A DNA stretch of 64,000 bases from Tamarix chinensis (Eukaryota; Streptophyta; Magnoliopsida; Caryophyllales; Tamaricaceae). Made by a program: the position numbers and the translations under genes. The notes under the pieces are model-generated. The model worked only from the letters and a program-made list of their open reading frames with translations, searched no databases and had not been told where the DNA came from. Shown piece after piece: positions 47,903 through 60,923 of the stretch (position 1 is the stretch's first letter; the number at the start of each line of letters is the position of its first letter). The stretch covers positions 27,609,590 through 27,673,589 of the forward strand of contig CM060180.1 in NCBI GenBank assembly GCA_030549775.1. Direction: 5' to 3'.

Positions 47903-50335
47903 TCAAGAAACATCAATATTAATCGAAGACGAATCTGGAGGTGGAGGGGCAGAAACCAGAACAAGGCCTTCAAGCATCTGCGTAACCTTCCTCATTGTAG
48001 GTCTTAAATTCGGTTCTTCTTGTACACACCAAAGTGCAACTGCTACAAACCTCTCTAATCTTTGTCCGTCCTCCAGCGCTTCCAAGTCATTATTCACAAG
48101 GGCATCCAGAGCTCTAGATTGATAGCAGTAGAATGCCCAGTCCGTTAGGATAGCTCTTTCATCACCACTATTCATGTCCAACATTACGCTTTTCCTGCAG
48201 CAAATGATCTCCAACAATAAAACCCCGAAGCTGAACACATCGACTTTTGCAGTCACGGGCTTGTTCCTGAACCATTCAAAGGCAACGTACCCTTTTGTTC
48301 CTCTGATCGCCGTGTGAGTATGGGTTTGATCAAGCATCAGAAGCTTGGCCAGCCCGAAGTCAGAAATCCGCGGGTTGTGATATTCATCTAGAAGTATGTT
48401 CTGAGGCTTTATATCACAATGAATGATCTGGGTTTTGCACTCTTCATGTAGGTACAACAGTCCTGCGGCAATTCCTTGTGCAATCTTGATCCTCTGAGTC
48501 CAGCTTGGTTTGAACTCACCAAAGAGAAAATCAGAGAGAGAGCCATTGCTCATGAACTCATAGACGAGTAACCGATGTTGGACATCATCACAGAACCCAA
48601 TCAGCCGAACTAGGTTCTTGTGATGCGTCTGGCCGATCACGTTGACCTCGGTTCTGAATTCCCTCTCTCCATCCAACCTGTCTAACTTCTTCACGGCAAC
48701 AGAAGTTTGGGTACAAGTACGGCTATTTCCGATCACACCTTTATAAACTATGCCAAAAGCCCCCCTTCCAAGCTCTTGACTAAATCCATCTGTCGCCTCC
48801 TCAAGCTCTCCGTAACTGAAGCAATGAACATTATATTCTGCTGTCGCTTGTTTTGGGAACCCACAATCTTGTTTGGGTTGCCTGTGGTATGCGTAGAAAC
48901 CCCCCAAGCATATGACAACTAACAGTAAAAGATTGAGAAATACGGAAGTACCAAACAAAGCTGAGAGTACATTGCCCAAGCTTTTACGGTTAGTCTTCAT
49001 ATTTTGGATCGGGTAAAGAGAACTTGGAGGGGAGTCATCACCAACATCCGTCACTTTCAAGAAAGCCCTACTTCTCTCTGTGTTGTCATTTCTTCCATTA
49101 GAGAGTGGAAGCTTCTTCTTCCAACACGTATTATCTCTAAAAATGGCGACTACACAGAAACAATCTTCCGTGCAAGCTTTCCTGCACTGCTCTACTTCAA
49201 CAGAATCAAGCCTGTCATAATCTGAGATCGGCCAATCTGTTTGACCTAGCTCTACAAGTTTAGATCTTCGGCCTTCACCACAAACTGGGTTGAAGTCCGG
49301 CTTACAGCTACCATAAATATCATTAGCATCTACCAGGGAGTAATAAGGCGGGCAATGACATATTGGCCTGCGATCATTGCTAAGGCTGCAAATGCTGTTG
49401 AAGCCACAAGCTCCACTGTCGTACTCTCCTCGTATTGAAGTACATATATCTTCAGGTTGGCTCTGAGTGACTGACCAGCTGGTGTTGCCTGAGCCGTTGG
49501 ACATCCTGGGGTAATAATACCAGGTTAACACCCCATCAAAATTGAGGGTTGCTCTGTGGTAATAACTTGTGGCTGGGACTATATTATCTGGTGTGAGCTC
49601 AAGCTTAAAATCATCGCTTCCAAGTATGTACATGTGACCTGACTCGGCGTATGTCAAGTTGTAACTTGAGCCTGCAGTTATATTTTCAGATCCAATACTG
49701 CTGCTGCTGTTATAATAGACCGTACTGTCATATGAAGAGTTGGTAAACATGTTCCTAGTATTCAGGATGAGACTTCCACCAAGTAAGTGTAGCTGAAACC
49801 TCCCCCTCGTAAATTTGCTGCCAGAGAATCGAGAAGTCACGTTCCATCCTTCTTCGATAGTCTGGTTAGGCAACAAGGTATCTCTGGGATGAGCAAAGCT
49901 CTGCCACAGCGTTTCATTTTCTTTGCTTTTGAGAACCAAGTTGCCAAAATCACTCAAGAAACCATATTTCGTGATGCCCGAGGCCATCGTAGAGACCCAT
50001 AACTGCTTGCCATTTGGATCACTAAGGACTAGGCCTCTTTGAGCAACCAAGGCCACTGTCGATCCTCTTGGTGCGGTCGAGCCATCATCAGCTGCATACC
50101 AAACTATGGTTTGATCCGGTATCTTCGCATACCATATGCACAGCAGAAAGGTATCACTATCAAGGGACCGAAATCCGAAGGCAAAATCACCAGAAGGTGA
50201 GAGCCATGTGGAGTTATCGTTGTTAGCTGTAAGAGAAGCTCCAACCGTTATATTACCACTAGTTTGAGCAACAACATACAGGGGTAGCAATAAGAATATG
50301 AAGGAAAAGCAGAAATGAGAAGTAGTTGGAGCCAT
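47903..50335 (-). CDS. LecRLK copy 2: G-type lectin S-receptor-like Ser/Thr protein kinase, intact
   Basis: An 810-residue, intronless receptor kinase, the usual size for the LECRK/RLK1-like G-type lectin group. Signal peptide residues 1-23; bulb-type (mannose-binding-like) lectin ~28-150; EGF-like Cys cluster ~298-343; PAN-like domain ~352-428 (CTEDCFC, NTCW); transmembrane helix ~459-482; kinase 522-795. Kinase motifs: GRGAFG 523-528, Lys549 (VAVKK), Glu563, HCD 639-641 with Asn646, DFG 659-661. HCD instead of HRD makes it a non-RD kinase, a class often linked to immune signalling. The activation-segment APE is AFE (685-687). It would sit in the plasma membrane; ligand unknown. The start is the first Met, ahead of a clear signal peptide. 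The gene is flanked by duplicated spacers and is the only complete gene in the window. Confidence 0.96.
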   Translation of the reverse strand: MAPTTSHFCFSFIFLLLPLYVVAQTSGNITVGASLTANNDNSTWLSPSGDFAFGFRSLDSDTFLLCIWYAKIPDQTIVWYAADDGSTAPRGSTVALVAQRGLVLSDPNGKQLWVSTMASGITKYGFLSDFGNLVLKSKENETLWQSFAHPRDTLLPNQTIEEGWNVTSRFSGSKFTRGRFQLHLLGGSLILNTRNMFTNSSYDSTVYYNSSSSIGSENITAGSSYNLTYAESGHMYILGSDDFKLELTPDNIVPATSYYHRATLNFDGVLTWYYYPRMSNGSGNTSWSVTQSQPEDICTSIRGEYDSGACGFNSICSLSNDRRPICHCPPYYSLVDANDIYGSCKPDFNPVCGEGRRSKLVELGQTDWPISDYDRLDSVEVEQCRKACTEDCFCVVAIFRDNTCWKKKLPLSNGRNDNTERSRAFLKVTDVGDDSPPSSLYPIQNMKTNRKSLGNVLSALFGTSVFLNLLLLVVICLGGFYAYHRQPKQDCGFPKQATAEYNVHCFSYGELEEATDGFSQELGRGAFGIVYKGVIGNSRTCTQTSVAVKKLDRLDGEREFRTEVNVIGQTHHKNLVRLIGFCDDVQHRLLVYEFMSNGSLSDFLFGEFKPSWTQRIKIAQGIAAGLLYLHEECKTQIIHCDIKPQNILLDEYHNPRISDFGLAKLLMLDQTHTHTAIRGTKGYVAFEWFRNKPVTAKVDVFSFGVLLLEIICCRKSVMLDMNSGDERAILTDWAFYCYQSRALDALVNNDLEALEDGQRLERFVAVALWCVQEEPNLRPTMRKVTQMLEGLVLVSAPPPPDSSSINIDVS

Positions 50336-53300
50336 TACTTTTCAAGTCTGTTTAGTATATCTGGAATTATATAAGATAGCTAGAGGCAAAGAATGAAAGA
50401 CATATGAATTGAGCACTAAGTGAATATGAGAAGGCAATTGAGATCTAGGTTTTTAACAGACGTTAATTAAGCATTCTTATATCTGGAAGAAGAATATGTA
50501 TAAAAGATATATGACTTGACATTGTTCAGCATTAATAAAGCGAGACTTTTCGGTCTTGCTTTAGGACTTGTAAAAGAAGTGAGCTGGCTGGCTAGGCCTA
50601 CCAACACATTGACTCGATCAAAATACTAGCATGCAGTACAGATTACCAAGTCTCTATTCATTGAAGAATTGAGTCCTACTACAGCCCCTTACGTGACAAA
50701 GCTTTTGGACCATAGGATGCATTCAGCAGTAGTGAAACCATACGGCACCAAAGACAAGGGTAAAATTACTGACCACGTATACATATTATTTCACTATCTC
50801 TCAAAGACAAATCGTAGCAAATAGACAACCAACCAATCTCTGTCCACTTTTATGAGAATTCATTCACAGACCCGGTGATGAGTCTCAAAACTACCGTGTA
50901 TACCGCGTCACCAGTACTTGTCGAGGAGATCAAGGAGCAACTACTTTTCAAGAATGAAACCGACATTACGTGTAAACAAGACATACATTACAATTGCAAG
51001 GTCACTACCAGTCCTAACAGATACAAGCTAGTCATACACAAAATAATTTTAATTATGCCTGTACAAAATCAATTTACAATATAGGGCGTGAAAAAAAAAA
51101 TTTCTCTTATTTTATAATTTTTATATTAATTATTTAATAATTAATAAAATATTTATTTTGAATTAAATGGATATTTATTAAAATAAAAATATATTATTTT
51201 AAATAAATTATATAAAATAAATAAAATATAAAAATAATTTTTTTATCTTTATTACCTCGTGCCAAAGCAGTACATAGTCGTGACAGCTGACAGGACTATT
51301 GTATCTAAAAAAGCTCCACACACAGGGTCCCCATGCACCGCTGATATACCATCCATCCAATAGAAAGAGCCTAAAGAAAGAAAGAAGGATGGATTGCTTT
51401 GCTTCCACCACACCTACACTCTAGAGTGTGCTTGCGGATTGGAGAGATAAAACTCACGCAGGATTGCTGAAGGGATGTCGCTCTTGAAATCCTTGTTTGT
51501 TTACTATGTAATTTCTCAAAGGGAGTGGACATCTAGCTTGTAGACAACAAACAATAATATTGAGGCCTTAATTTCATTGATTCTCTGATCTTTTCTAGTT
51601 TATTTTATTTTATACGATTTAATTTGATTAGTGTTGATTTAATTTGATGAAAATTAAACATAAAATAACTTATTATTACTACTAATATAGTTTTAACTTT
51701 GATGATAATAATAAAATTAACAATAACAATATGCAATTATAACAATTGTTATAAAACTTAGTATAATTATATTTTTAATTATTATTCTTATTATTATTGA
51801 TTGATGGTAATAATGACTTTAAATCATTATTATTATTTTCATATATATAAACATGATAATACAATTTTTTAAAATTTATAAACATAATAACTATTATATG
51901 AATTAATAAATCATTTTGTGTAATAATAATTATTAATGTTATTAATACAATGCTCATGATAATATTTATTATAACAATTAAAATTATAAAAGTAAAAAAA
52001 AAATTATTTTGATTAATATAAATATTATTAGTATTATTTATAATAACAACAACAACACCAATAATTACTATCATTAAATCTAATCAATTTTGATCAAATT
52101 TAATTTATGCTCATTTTATCTAATCTAAAAATAATGCAAGGAAAACATAGCCTCAATGAAGAAAATTCTGAGCAACATCTTTCGCATCGTTATCAAGCAG
52201 CAGAAACAAAGATATCAAAGAGTACAAACAACAGCAACAACGAAACAAAACAAAATCATCACCGATGAAATTTGACATTATAATTAAAAGTGAGCTTCTA
52301 AATATCACTTATATTTTGTCCATTATTACAACATTTTTATGACAATTTTAGTCGCCTATACAATCCCGAATTCTTATGGATTAAAAAAAAAATGTTACTG
52401 CACTCGAGCAAGCAAACGTCACAATATTTGAACCAATATCCCAAGAACATGCGCATGTCAATACAGATAATTATTTCGAGCACTGTGTATATACTTTCAC
52501 AGAACTACGGGAGCGTACACGTGAATTCAGCAGTTATAATTGAAGGAGGCATGATTAGAGAACGCCACACTATAGGCCAGCCATTAAGCAAATCAACGGA
52601 ATCAAGTGCGAAAATCAGGCAAAGTTCCTCCCTATCGAGTGTACACACAGCTAGCTTTGCAATTTACGACTCATTTTTTCTTCAATGCATGACTTGCTGA
52701 ATTTTCAGGTTTTGACGAGGAGCATTGCCAGAAATTCCCAAGTATATCTGCACGTCTGACTTGGACCTTGACTCTCCATCTAAAGCAAAATCGTTGCCAA
52801 AGCGCGTTTCCGTGAAGAGGACGGCAAAATGCTTCTCAATCCATTAAACTGCATGGTCCTTGATTGCATTTTGGCGTGATATGAGCACACTCACGACTAC
52901 AACTAATCAAGTTGAATAAACCTAGAATGCAACTACCATTACTTAAATACAGGAGGTCACGGAAGTCCGACAGCTTATCAGTAGCCTTACACGCTCCAAA
53001 TATCACAGGATGGATGGATGCCATTCTTGAAATAAGGTGTCTTAAAAAAACTCTTGAACACGGATATCAGCTGTCAAACAAGAAATCAATGATCAATAGC
53101 AGTCGCTGGAGTTTTTTATTTGTTGTAGTAATGTGATTCATGAGACTGTTGTGCCATCATTCTGCCACTAAGAGAATGCAGTCAACACTTGGTGAGTATA
53201 ACAAAGTTATTGCTATGCACAACTATGATCAAATTTCATGATCAACATATACACCACCTATTTCAAAGCCCACTATTAGATTACTAACTGAATCCTTAGC

Positions 53301-53816
53301 TTCCTATCGGATCTTTAATATGTTGACATGTAATCAAAAGTATTATAGAACTTGTTTTACAGTTCCATGTAGCAGATAAGGAAATAGAAATTGTGGAATC
53401 ACATAATAGATCACCAATCATAAATAGTTTCCATTAGGTACAAAGATTCAACCTTTTTTTTAATTATTTTAGTCCAGCAATATTCTCCTTTCCCAGATTG
53501 GAAAAGACCAGGGGGTGACACCTTGAAAAGCTAAGAAACACTCAGCAAAGTGCATAAGGCCTACCTGGATCCCTTGACCCCCCAGATCTCATCGAGAGAT
53601 TATAGGAATTTGTGGAATAGGGATTATGGAATGATAAACTAAACATCCCAAAAATAAAAAACCTTGCAAAATGACACTTATCGGGGGGTGTGCTACACTT
53701 TGCCCTCTTATACATAACATCGATCCATCCAAATCCTACCTCCTTTCACAAATTACCTGAGCTCAATGTCACAGGATAACACTTTTCCCTTAAACTTTTC
53801 CTATACGGCACTTAGC
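50336..53816 (-). promoter_or_regulatory. 5' flank of LecRLK copy 2
   Basis: Aligns with 19238-22310 plus 39118-39582 of spacer A, minus the LINE. A TATA-like cttatataatt (minus) lies at 50364-50374, only ~30 bp before the ATG, so the true start site is uncertain. An AT-only stretch at 51090-51240 and an AT-trinucleotide tract at 51600-52030 fill much of the region. Apart from the possible relic at 52690-53024 I see no gene. Confidence 0.6.
52690..53024 (-). pseudogene. Possible coding relic of unknown identity, spacer copy B
   Basis: Counterpart of 21681-21999. It starts MASIHPVIFGACKATDKLSD (53024); a second frame reads ISRQNAIKDHAV, a TAA, then WIEKHF and GESRSKSDVQIYLGISG. Relative to copy A it has a stop where A has Glu, and a 1-bp difference that changes the downstream frame. 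No family recognised. Confidence 0.3.
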
Positions 53817-53923
53817 GTAACACCCCCAAACACCGGCCTAGCCTGGTAGAGAGGTGTTACATGTCGCCAACCAAACTGGAAGACTCGTGTAGCCAGCAAG
53901 GCTAAACAGAAGAAAAAAAAAAC

Positions 53924-54066
53924 CTTAAGATAATGACACTTCCAATTTTATTATTGCCTAGAAAAGATGAACCAACAAGAATATAAATATAAAAAAAAAA
54001 CTTAAGATAATGACACTTCCAATTTTATTATTGCCTAGAAAAGATGAACCAACAAGAATATGAATA
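53924..54066. repeat. 77-bp tandem duplication, spacer B only
   Basis: cttaagataatgacacttcc starts at 53924 and again at 54001. Copy 2 is nearly identical until ~54066. Spacer A has a single copy near 39680. Confidence 0.85.
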
Positions 54067-55799
54067 AGGTTCTTTTTAATATAAAGCTGACTTGGCAAGC
54101 GTTACATCATTATTATAAATTCTTTGTAAATACATTAGGCTAGCCAAATGACAATATACTTAATTCTAAACCTTCAAATCATACCTCATACAACTCACCT
54201 GAAAAGTTGGAAGGGAAGAGTAAACTACAACTCAACAAGTATCAAGGTTGTCGGCCAAAATAAGGACCAAGTTAATTTTAGAAAATAATATAAATCAATA
54301 TATAGAATAACCACAAAAACATGAAGTTCAGATATTCATGGAATAATCATAAATATGATGAGTAGACAATACAAAATGTAGATAAGTTAATTACTCACAA
54401 AATAATAAAGGAAAGTAGGACCAACAATTAATTCAATAATAAATCAATGAAATCAAAACAATCAGCAAATGGAGTAATAATGGCTCCTAAGCGCCCGCAA
54501 CTAATGAACAATAGCGACAACTAATCAACAGTTTCCTTACCTTTTGATGAGGGTCAATTGGAAATCCTAAGCAGTCCACTATTAATAGTATTATTTAGCA
54601 ATCACATACTACTAAATTGGTCAATAAGTACATACTTACCCCTCCCTTTGGGGCACAATAACAAAACAAACAAAGGGTTATACTAATGAGAATATAATAT
54701 AAACAATTATACAACAATGATAATTAAAATAATCAAATACAATCAATAAAATATTTGATTCCAATTTAGTTAAAAATAAAGATCAATTAATTGTATTTTA
54801 GCCATAAATCACTTTGTCAAATATTATTTGATAAAAAATAGAGTAAAAGCCAATTATAAAATAATAGGTTTATAAAACAGAATGGTTAATGGCTAAGTTA
54901 CTTATAAAATAGTATTTTATGAACCAATAAAAATAGTAAGAAAATTATTACGGATGATATGTATGTATGTATGTGTGTGTGATAGTGTCAATAGGCTAGT
55001 TATTTATCTAAAATAGTGATCCAAATTGATATTAATTCAAAGCGACACAATCACTAGTTGAAAAATCCTACAATACCAATAAAATATTATCATAATAGAA
55101 AGAGTACAAATAAGAAATTGTATGTATTTACCCTACTAACTCCGACTTCAAAATATACATTACCATTTTAACTTAACACTTAATATAAATTTAATTTAGG
55201 TATTATCTAACCTAAAAATGAATAGTCAAAATAAGCTAAAGATATAATCTTAAACATATGCTTAAGGTTTGTTAAGGTTAATAAAATATAAAACCTTTAC
55301 TCGATTTTAGCACCCCCAAAACCATTATTCATATATAAACTTTACAAAAATCTTACTAGTCATACCCCATGTGACATGTCCATATGTATCTATCTGCATA
55401 TATAGAAAGATTGAATCTAAGGCTCATATATACTTACTATAAATTTTAATAGGGTTGACTAGTAAAAAAAATGTAATTATCATGCACATTCTCGACTATC
55501 ATATACGGACAAGAAAGGAACCTTACGTCTAATAGAAACTACTGGTAATATGCATGGATGAGAGATTAAAATAGGTCTAAAGAGATTATTAGACCATTAT
55601 ATCATAACTAGAGCTTAGGTTTAGGACAGGCTAGCACATACACACGCTATTTTATATTATAAATACACTCCTCATTGAGCCATAGTATACAGGCAGTAGA
55701 GTGTAGGCCATCCCTGTGTACTACTAAATATATATGCATATGTTTATAGCTGGAGATAAAGAAGTACATGTTAAGCATCCCCACACAAATACAATAATG

Positions 55800-56640
55800 T
55801 GTTAATATATTTTGTTTTAATAAAAGTGTTATTATTATTATTTTTAAGGATAGAGTATTTTATATATATTAACACTAAAGTGTGGTCCATATTAATTAGA
55901 TAAAAAGTTTGGCCATAAAGTTTATAATATATGGTAATATGTTAGTAATTAAGCCTAACATATACCTCTCTATCTAATTCTTGATGGTAGAATTAGATTT
56001 ATTTATGTGTGTATAGAAACATGTGTCATGCACATGATAATGGATTATTGAGTAATAAAATTTATTAGTAATTAATTACTCATTATCTTTTGAATTTGAA
56101 TTTGAATAGGGAAAAGAGCCAAAAGTTGGTTACACTAACCAACATAATTGACGTACAGCAAATAAAAGGATGTGGTGCATTTTGTGGTCAGATGATATGC
56201 ATTATCCTTGGGATTTTTATTTTCCATTTTCTTTTCTAACACACATACATGTACATGAAGAGAGAAAATAGGACGGTTTCTTCTTCAAGAATTCAAGTGT
56301 AATTTCTGTTGCAAATCAAAGAGAAGAAGATAAGTAAAGGAATGTCCCTATTCCCGTTTCTCGCAAAGGAAGCACACACCATCGGGTTTGAGAAATAGGG
56401 AGTAGAACTGATAAATTATCGTTGCAATTTTATTTCTACAATTTCCCGTGTTGATAATTTAATCAATGGCTGGAGGTACGCTATATATAATTTATATATA
56501 TAGTATTATATATTCTTAATTCCGTATAAAGTTTAATTAATTTGTGTATTAGGATTTCACATGAATTATAAATTTATTGTGCATGAATTTAAATTAATAA
56601 TATGTTAATTATATGATTCATGCCATATCATTATTTAATA
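55800..56640. mobile_element. ~0.84-kb insertion present only in spacer B
   Basis: Spacer A reads acaataatgattacaggtaa near 41449. Spacer B has acaataatg, then 841 bp starting TGTTAATATATT, then taatgatgataggtaa. Flanking taatg copies (55795-55799 and 56641-56645) suggest a 5-bp duplication. The interior has LTR-leader-like features (ttcttcaagaattcaagtg, a polypyrimidine stretch near 56230) and no coding frame. A solo LTR with a mutated right end is the best guess. Confidence 0.65.
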
Positions 56641-59600
56641 TAATGATGATAGGTAAAAGAGATCACCAGGGTGTTGGAAACTTCCAACTAAACAGATAGT
56701 CTCTACAGGGATCTGTTTATAATGTACATAGCTACACGGGACATAGGTAATATGTATCTACATGTGGAAGGTTGCAGTAATACAGTGAGAGGATACAAGA
56801 GAGGCACTATCACACCACCCATCTATAGGAAATAAGTGATAGTAGTTAAAAGGGAGAATATGTTGAGGTTTTAGATGTGAAAAGATAATTACCTTAGGAA
56901 AATTTTAAAACAGTTAATTCAGTAAAAAAAATCAATATGTTACCCTGTTAGCTAGATGAAAGGTTAAACTAAACTTTTCAATTACTTTTTTTCATTTTCT
57001 TCTTTTTAAACCGAATGAATCTAACCTAGGGAAATATGAAAAGATAATTAGCTAAAAAATTAATTGCCATCCATTTCCCTACTCAATGCATGAGTACTGA
57101 TGATTTTATTGTTATTAATAATATGCATTATTATTTATTTATTATTAGTTTTTTGGTTCCTTATACTTAGCTTGAAAAATTCTCTTAGTGCCTACGAAGT
57201 CAGCCTTTTCAAATATTTAGGAAAAATCAGACCTAAAGAATAAGGATAGGAACACAAATAAAACTTAAAAGAATAAGTGAGAATTTTATGTGTAAGAAGA
57301 TAGTATTTATTTATATAAGTGGAGAATGTTTTACAACTATTGGATGATAGGAGCAAATGGGGGTGCTCTCCTATTTATAGTTGAGGACCTTAAGTCTTTC
57401 TACAAGTACGGAAGATTTTAGAACTATTACAAATTCAATACTTACATGAGAATTCTAGAGACTTCCTTTCTAGATCTTTCTATTAATCTTTTACATGTAC
57501 TAGATCTAGAGAAAGTGGTATCATCTAAAATGTCTCTTCAAAATTACATATCCTTACACAATTTCAGTAGAGTCTATACAACTTTAGAGTGCCCTATAAC
57601 CTTTCAGGAAAAAAAAATAGTGGATCATAACATCATGCTCTTCTACAAAAAAAATCTCCTATGGAAGCAATCCACTCCAATATCTAGAGATCACCCCTCG
57701 CAAAACAGAGAATCAACTATTTCTCTATAGGGATCGAAGAAAATGGCAATATAGTAAACTTGCACAATAAGTACTCCAAATTTTTAAGCTCCAAGTTGAC
57801 CTTGATTATAGTACAGTTCGTAGAGAGCTGACACTAATTACAGCGCACCTATTTTTTCTACCATTCCTATGAGGACACAATGAAGGGATGTGTCACTTAT
57901 GCTTTATGTTCTACTATTTTTTATGAGAAAATCAACAATTTGAACACATTTGGGGCTTCATATTGGAAAAGGAAACATTCATAGTTTACATTAGCGGAAC
58001 CACGTGACAATCAACGTTAACCTTTTTGCACCAAATCCAGAGGATGTATGGTCGAAATGGACAAGGCTCTGCTTTCCTCACCCGCCCAAATTTAATTACT
58101 GTTAACCTAATTATTATTTAATATATAATAATTATTATAATTTGTTATATTAATATAAATAATAATTATTATTACTATAGATAATATACTAGACAAAGCA
58201 TTATTAAAGGTGTTAATCCTTATATTCTATGTAAAGATGGCATAATAGGCCAAACTAATGTCAAGTAAGTTGGTAATATCCACTATTTGTTTATTATGCT
58301 TCTGCTAAAACTAATTTTTTTACTAGTAAATTTTAGGATGTTATCTCATCTAGTGAAATAGAATAGCACAACCCTAGGACATAACACTCCTTATCACTAT
58401 TCACATTCGGTGGAATATACTGGTACAATTGGTCCTGACTTAGAAATCCTTTACTTTAATATCACATATGACTTAGTATGTTGTTAGTTATCTCGTCAAT
58501 GTCATGAAAAATTTAGCATAGTACACAAGGCACATGATAAATAATATCACATAAGCTCATAATTCACATAAAAATCATACTCTCATATTATTATCCAATA
58601 AGATAATTAAATAATGCCAACATAATTTCACGTTAAGGAAGCATATTAGCAAACATTACATATATTAAGAACATAGCAACATACCCCTTAACTAATGGCA
58701 TGTATATTTACCTAATAAATCACTAGTCTCTAAGCAAGCAAAAGGCCCTAAGCCTCTTCCTATAAGGCCTATGGGGAAACACCTAACGCCAATGAAAAAC
58801 ACATGATTAGGAGAGTAGGAAGGCAAGCGGCAAAATGCAGGAGGGAAATGGACAGGAGATAAAACCGAGGGGGTTGATTGGGAAAAACAAGAATGAATTA
58901 TCATGCTTGGTAAGGGAACAATGACATGCTAAAACAAAGGGAGAGTGAGCAAGTTCAGTAGAGAGTCAGGGGAAAATAATTGACCGAGGATAAATAAATA
59001 TAAAAAAAAACTCGCTTGATAATGATAACTCGCTTGGCAATTTCAACTCACTCACCTAGTTCAACTTTCTCATCAAGCCCAACTAAGACCAAGGGGGGAA
59101 AAATTAGGCAAGAGAGCGGGAAAGTAACATAACTCACTAAAAGGCATTGGGCTCAGCTACTAAGTCAAAAATGGTGATGGTGGCTGCAACAAATAAATAA
59201 CAAGCAAGGGGTGGAGATTTCTACGCGGTGTTTGGTTGAGTGAGTTTGCAACAAATGACAATGATGACTACGACTGCAACATGCTAGGTGGTGGTGGAGA
59301 GGCTGAGAAATTGCATATTAGAAGGAAATGGTTTCGGTGGCTATAATAAATGACTAGCTGTGAGAGGAGTTATATACCATGTTGCACGAGGAAGGATGGT
59401 GTGAGGATTTGAGAAGTGAGGTTAGGGTAGAACACAGGGAATAGGGTGGTATTTTTATGTGAAAAATACACGAATGAAGAAAGGTAATGATGATGGAGTG
59501 AAAGTTTGGTTATAGTTAGGGAATTTGGTTTGATTAACCAAACTAGACAAACTTGGCCGAGGAAGGGAAAGTGGAGTGGGGAAGGAGAACTAGGGAAAAA

Positions 59601-59744
59601 GAAAAGGAAAGAAAAGTACAAAAAGAAAAAGGAAAAGGAAAAGAAAGTAGTTTAAGGTTAGAGTAATATTAATGAATTAGGAAAAAGGTTAAGATATTAA
59701 TCACCCCAAATTATGGTAGGTTAAAATTTTCCCTCTCCCACTCC

Positions 59745-60920
59745 TTTTTTGTCAATGCTTTTGAATAACTTAATCAAATGCTTCATCAAATATGGAACAT
59801 GGAGGGTTTTAGAGGGCGTCATAAAAGCAAGAAGTATCATATTATTAACTTATCCTTCACGAATGATTTATTGTTATTTTGTAGATGTGACTTGAAACCA
59901 ATCTCCCTTCTTATGGCCTTATTTTATAGCTTTAGTGCCACCTCTACTTTACAGATTATCCCTGCTAAAAGTACCATTTATTTTGGATAGATCCCTAAGC
60001 ATGTTTAATTGCACATTCTAAAGCTCTTGGGTTTCCCTAAGGGTCGAACGCCCTTTTGATACCTTAATAATCCCCATATCTTCTACTAGACTCCACTTTA
60101 TCAGATGATGGATTTGATCAAAAAAATCACTAACGTCCACAATACTACATATATTAGGCATATTCAATTGCTAAGGTTAATTATTTATGAGATTCAAATA
60201 TATTAGACCTAGTTTTTTTTAATCCTTCCTAAGAAGTTGCTTCTCAAGTTAGTCAATTTTTTCCAACCCTTTTTATGGACCGATGAGTCTAACACAAGTA
60301 AAAGAGCCTCAATCGCTTAGTCTATGGTTTGCCTACTAAAAAGGAAGGGAAGAATTTGGTTAATTGATGTTTAAGTCTAGAATGTGGCTGCAGTAGCCAA
60401 GCACCTATGACACATTGCTGAGGATAAAAATGTCCTATGGATCCAATGGATTCATAGCTATTATCTTAAAGGGGTACACTTTGGGATGATAGGTTATCAT
60501 CGCTTCTTGGATAATGATTAATCTATTTTGTTTAAGGATTACTCTAAGATTGGTGTTCACCTCTATGTGCCCTCCGAATTCATACTAGATGTGCACTATT
60601 TATAATAAGCTCAAATGTAAAGTGGCCCACGTCTATTGTTGGTGGTCAGTTTGGTTGCACAGTGCTAGTCCTAAGAATAAGTTGGTGCTCTAGTTAGCAG
60701 CTCACAGTAGATTACCTACCAAAGATACTCTCAATAAGTTTTACACTTAGAGAATGTGTCATGTTGTTTCTATGATTACAATGAATCCATTATGTAATTG
60801 ATTCTTGAGTGTGAGGTGATGAAACACTTGTGAAAGAATACTCATGCTGAAGTTAGCCAAGAATGTTGGAGGATATGGCTCATACTACTAGAGTAGAATG
60901 CCCATGATTTCGCACATTCA
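59745..60920 (+). pseudogene. LINE RT relic, spacer B
   Basis: Equivalent of 44530-45720. An open 70-codon piece at 59778-59990 carries YHIINLSFTNDLLLFCRC, again with FTND for FADD. The downstream WIQWIHSYYLKG-like segment is near 60437. Inactive and shared with spacer A, hence older than the duplication. Confidence 0.75.
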
Positions 60921-60923
60921 GAG

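Larger units (their letters stand above)
53817..59735 (-). repeat. Decayed long-LTR-like block, spacer B
   Basis: Colinear with 39583-44520, beginning gtaacacccccaaacaccgg, and interrupted by the insertion at 55800-56640. It includes the same purine-rich run (59597-59650). No coding frame supported. The boundary at the LINE relic (~59740) is approximate. Confidence 0.45.

Noticed and set aside
47898..48122. 74-codon plus-strand frame, repeated at 62941-63165
   Set aside because: Antisense shadow of the LecRLK kinase C-terminus.
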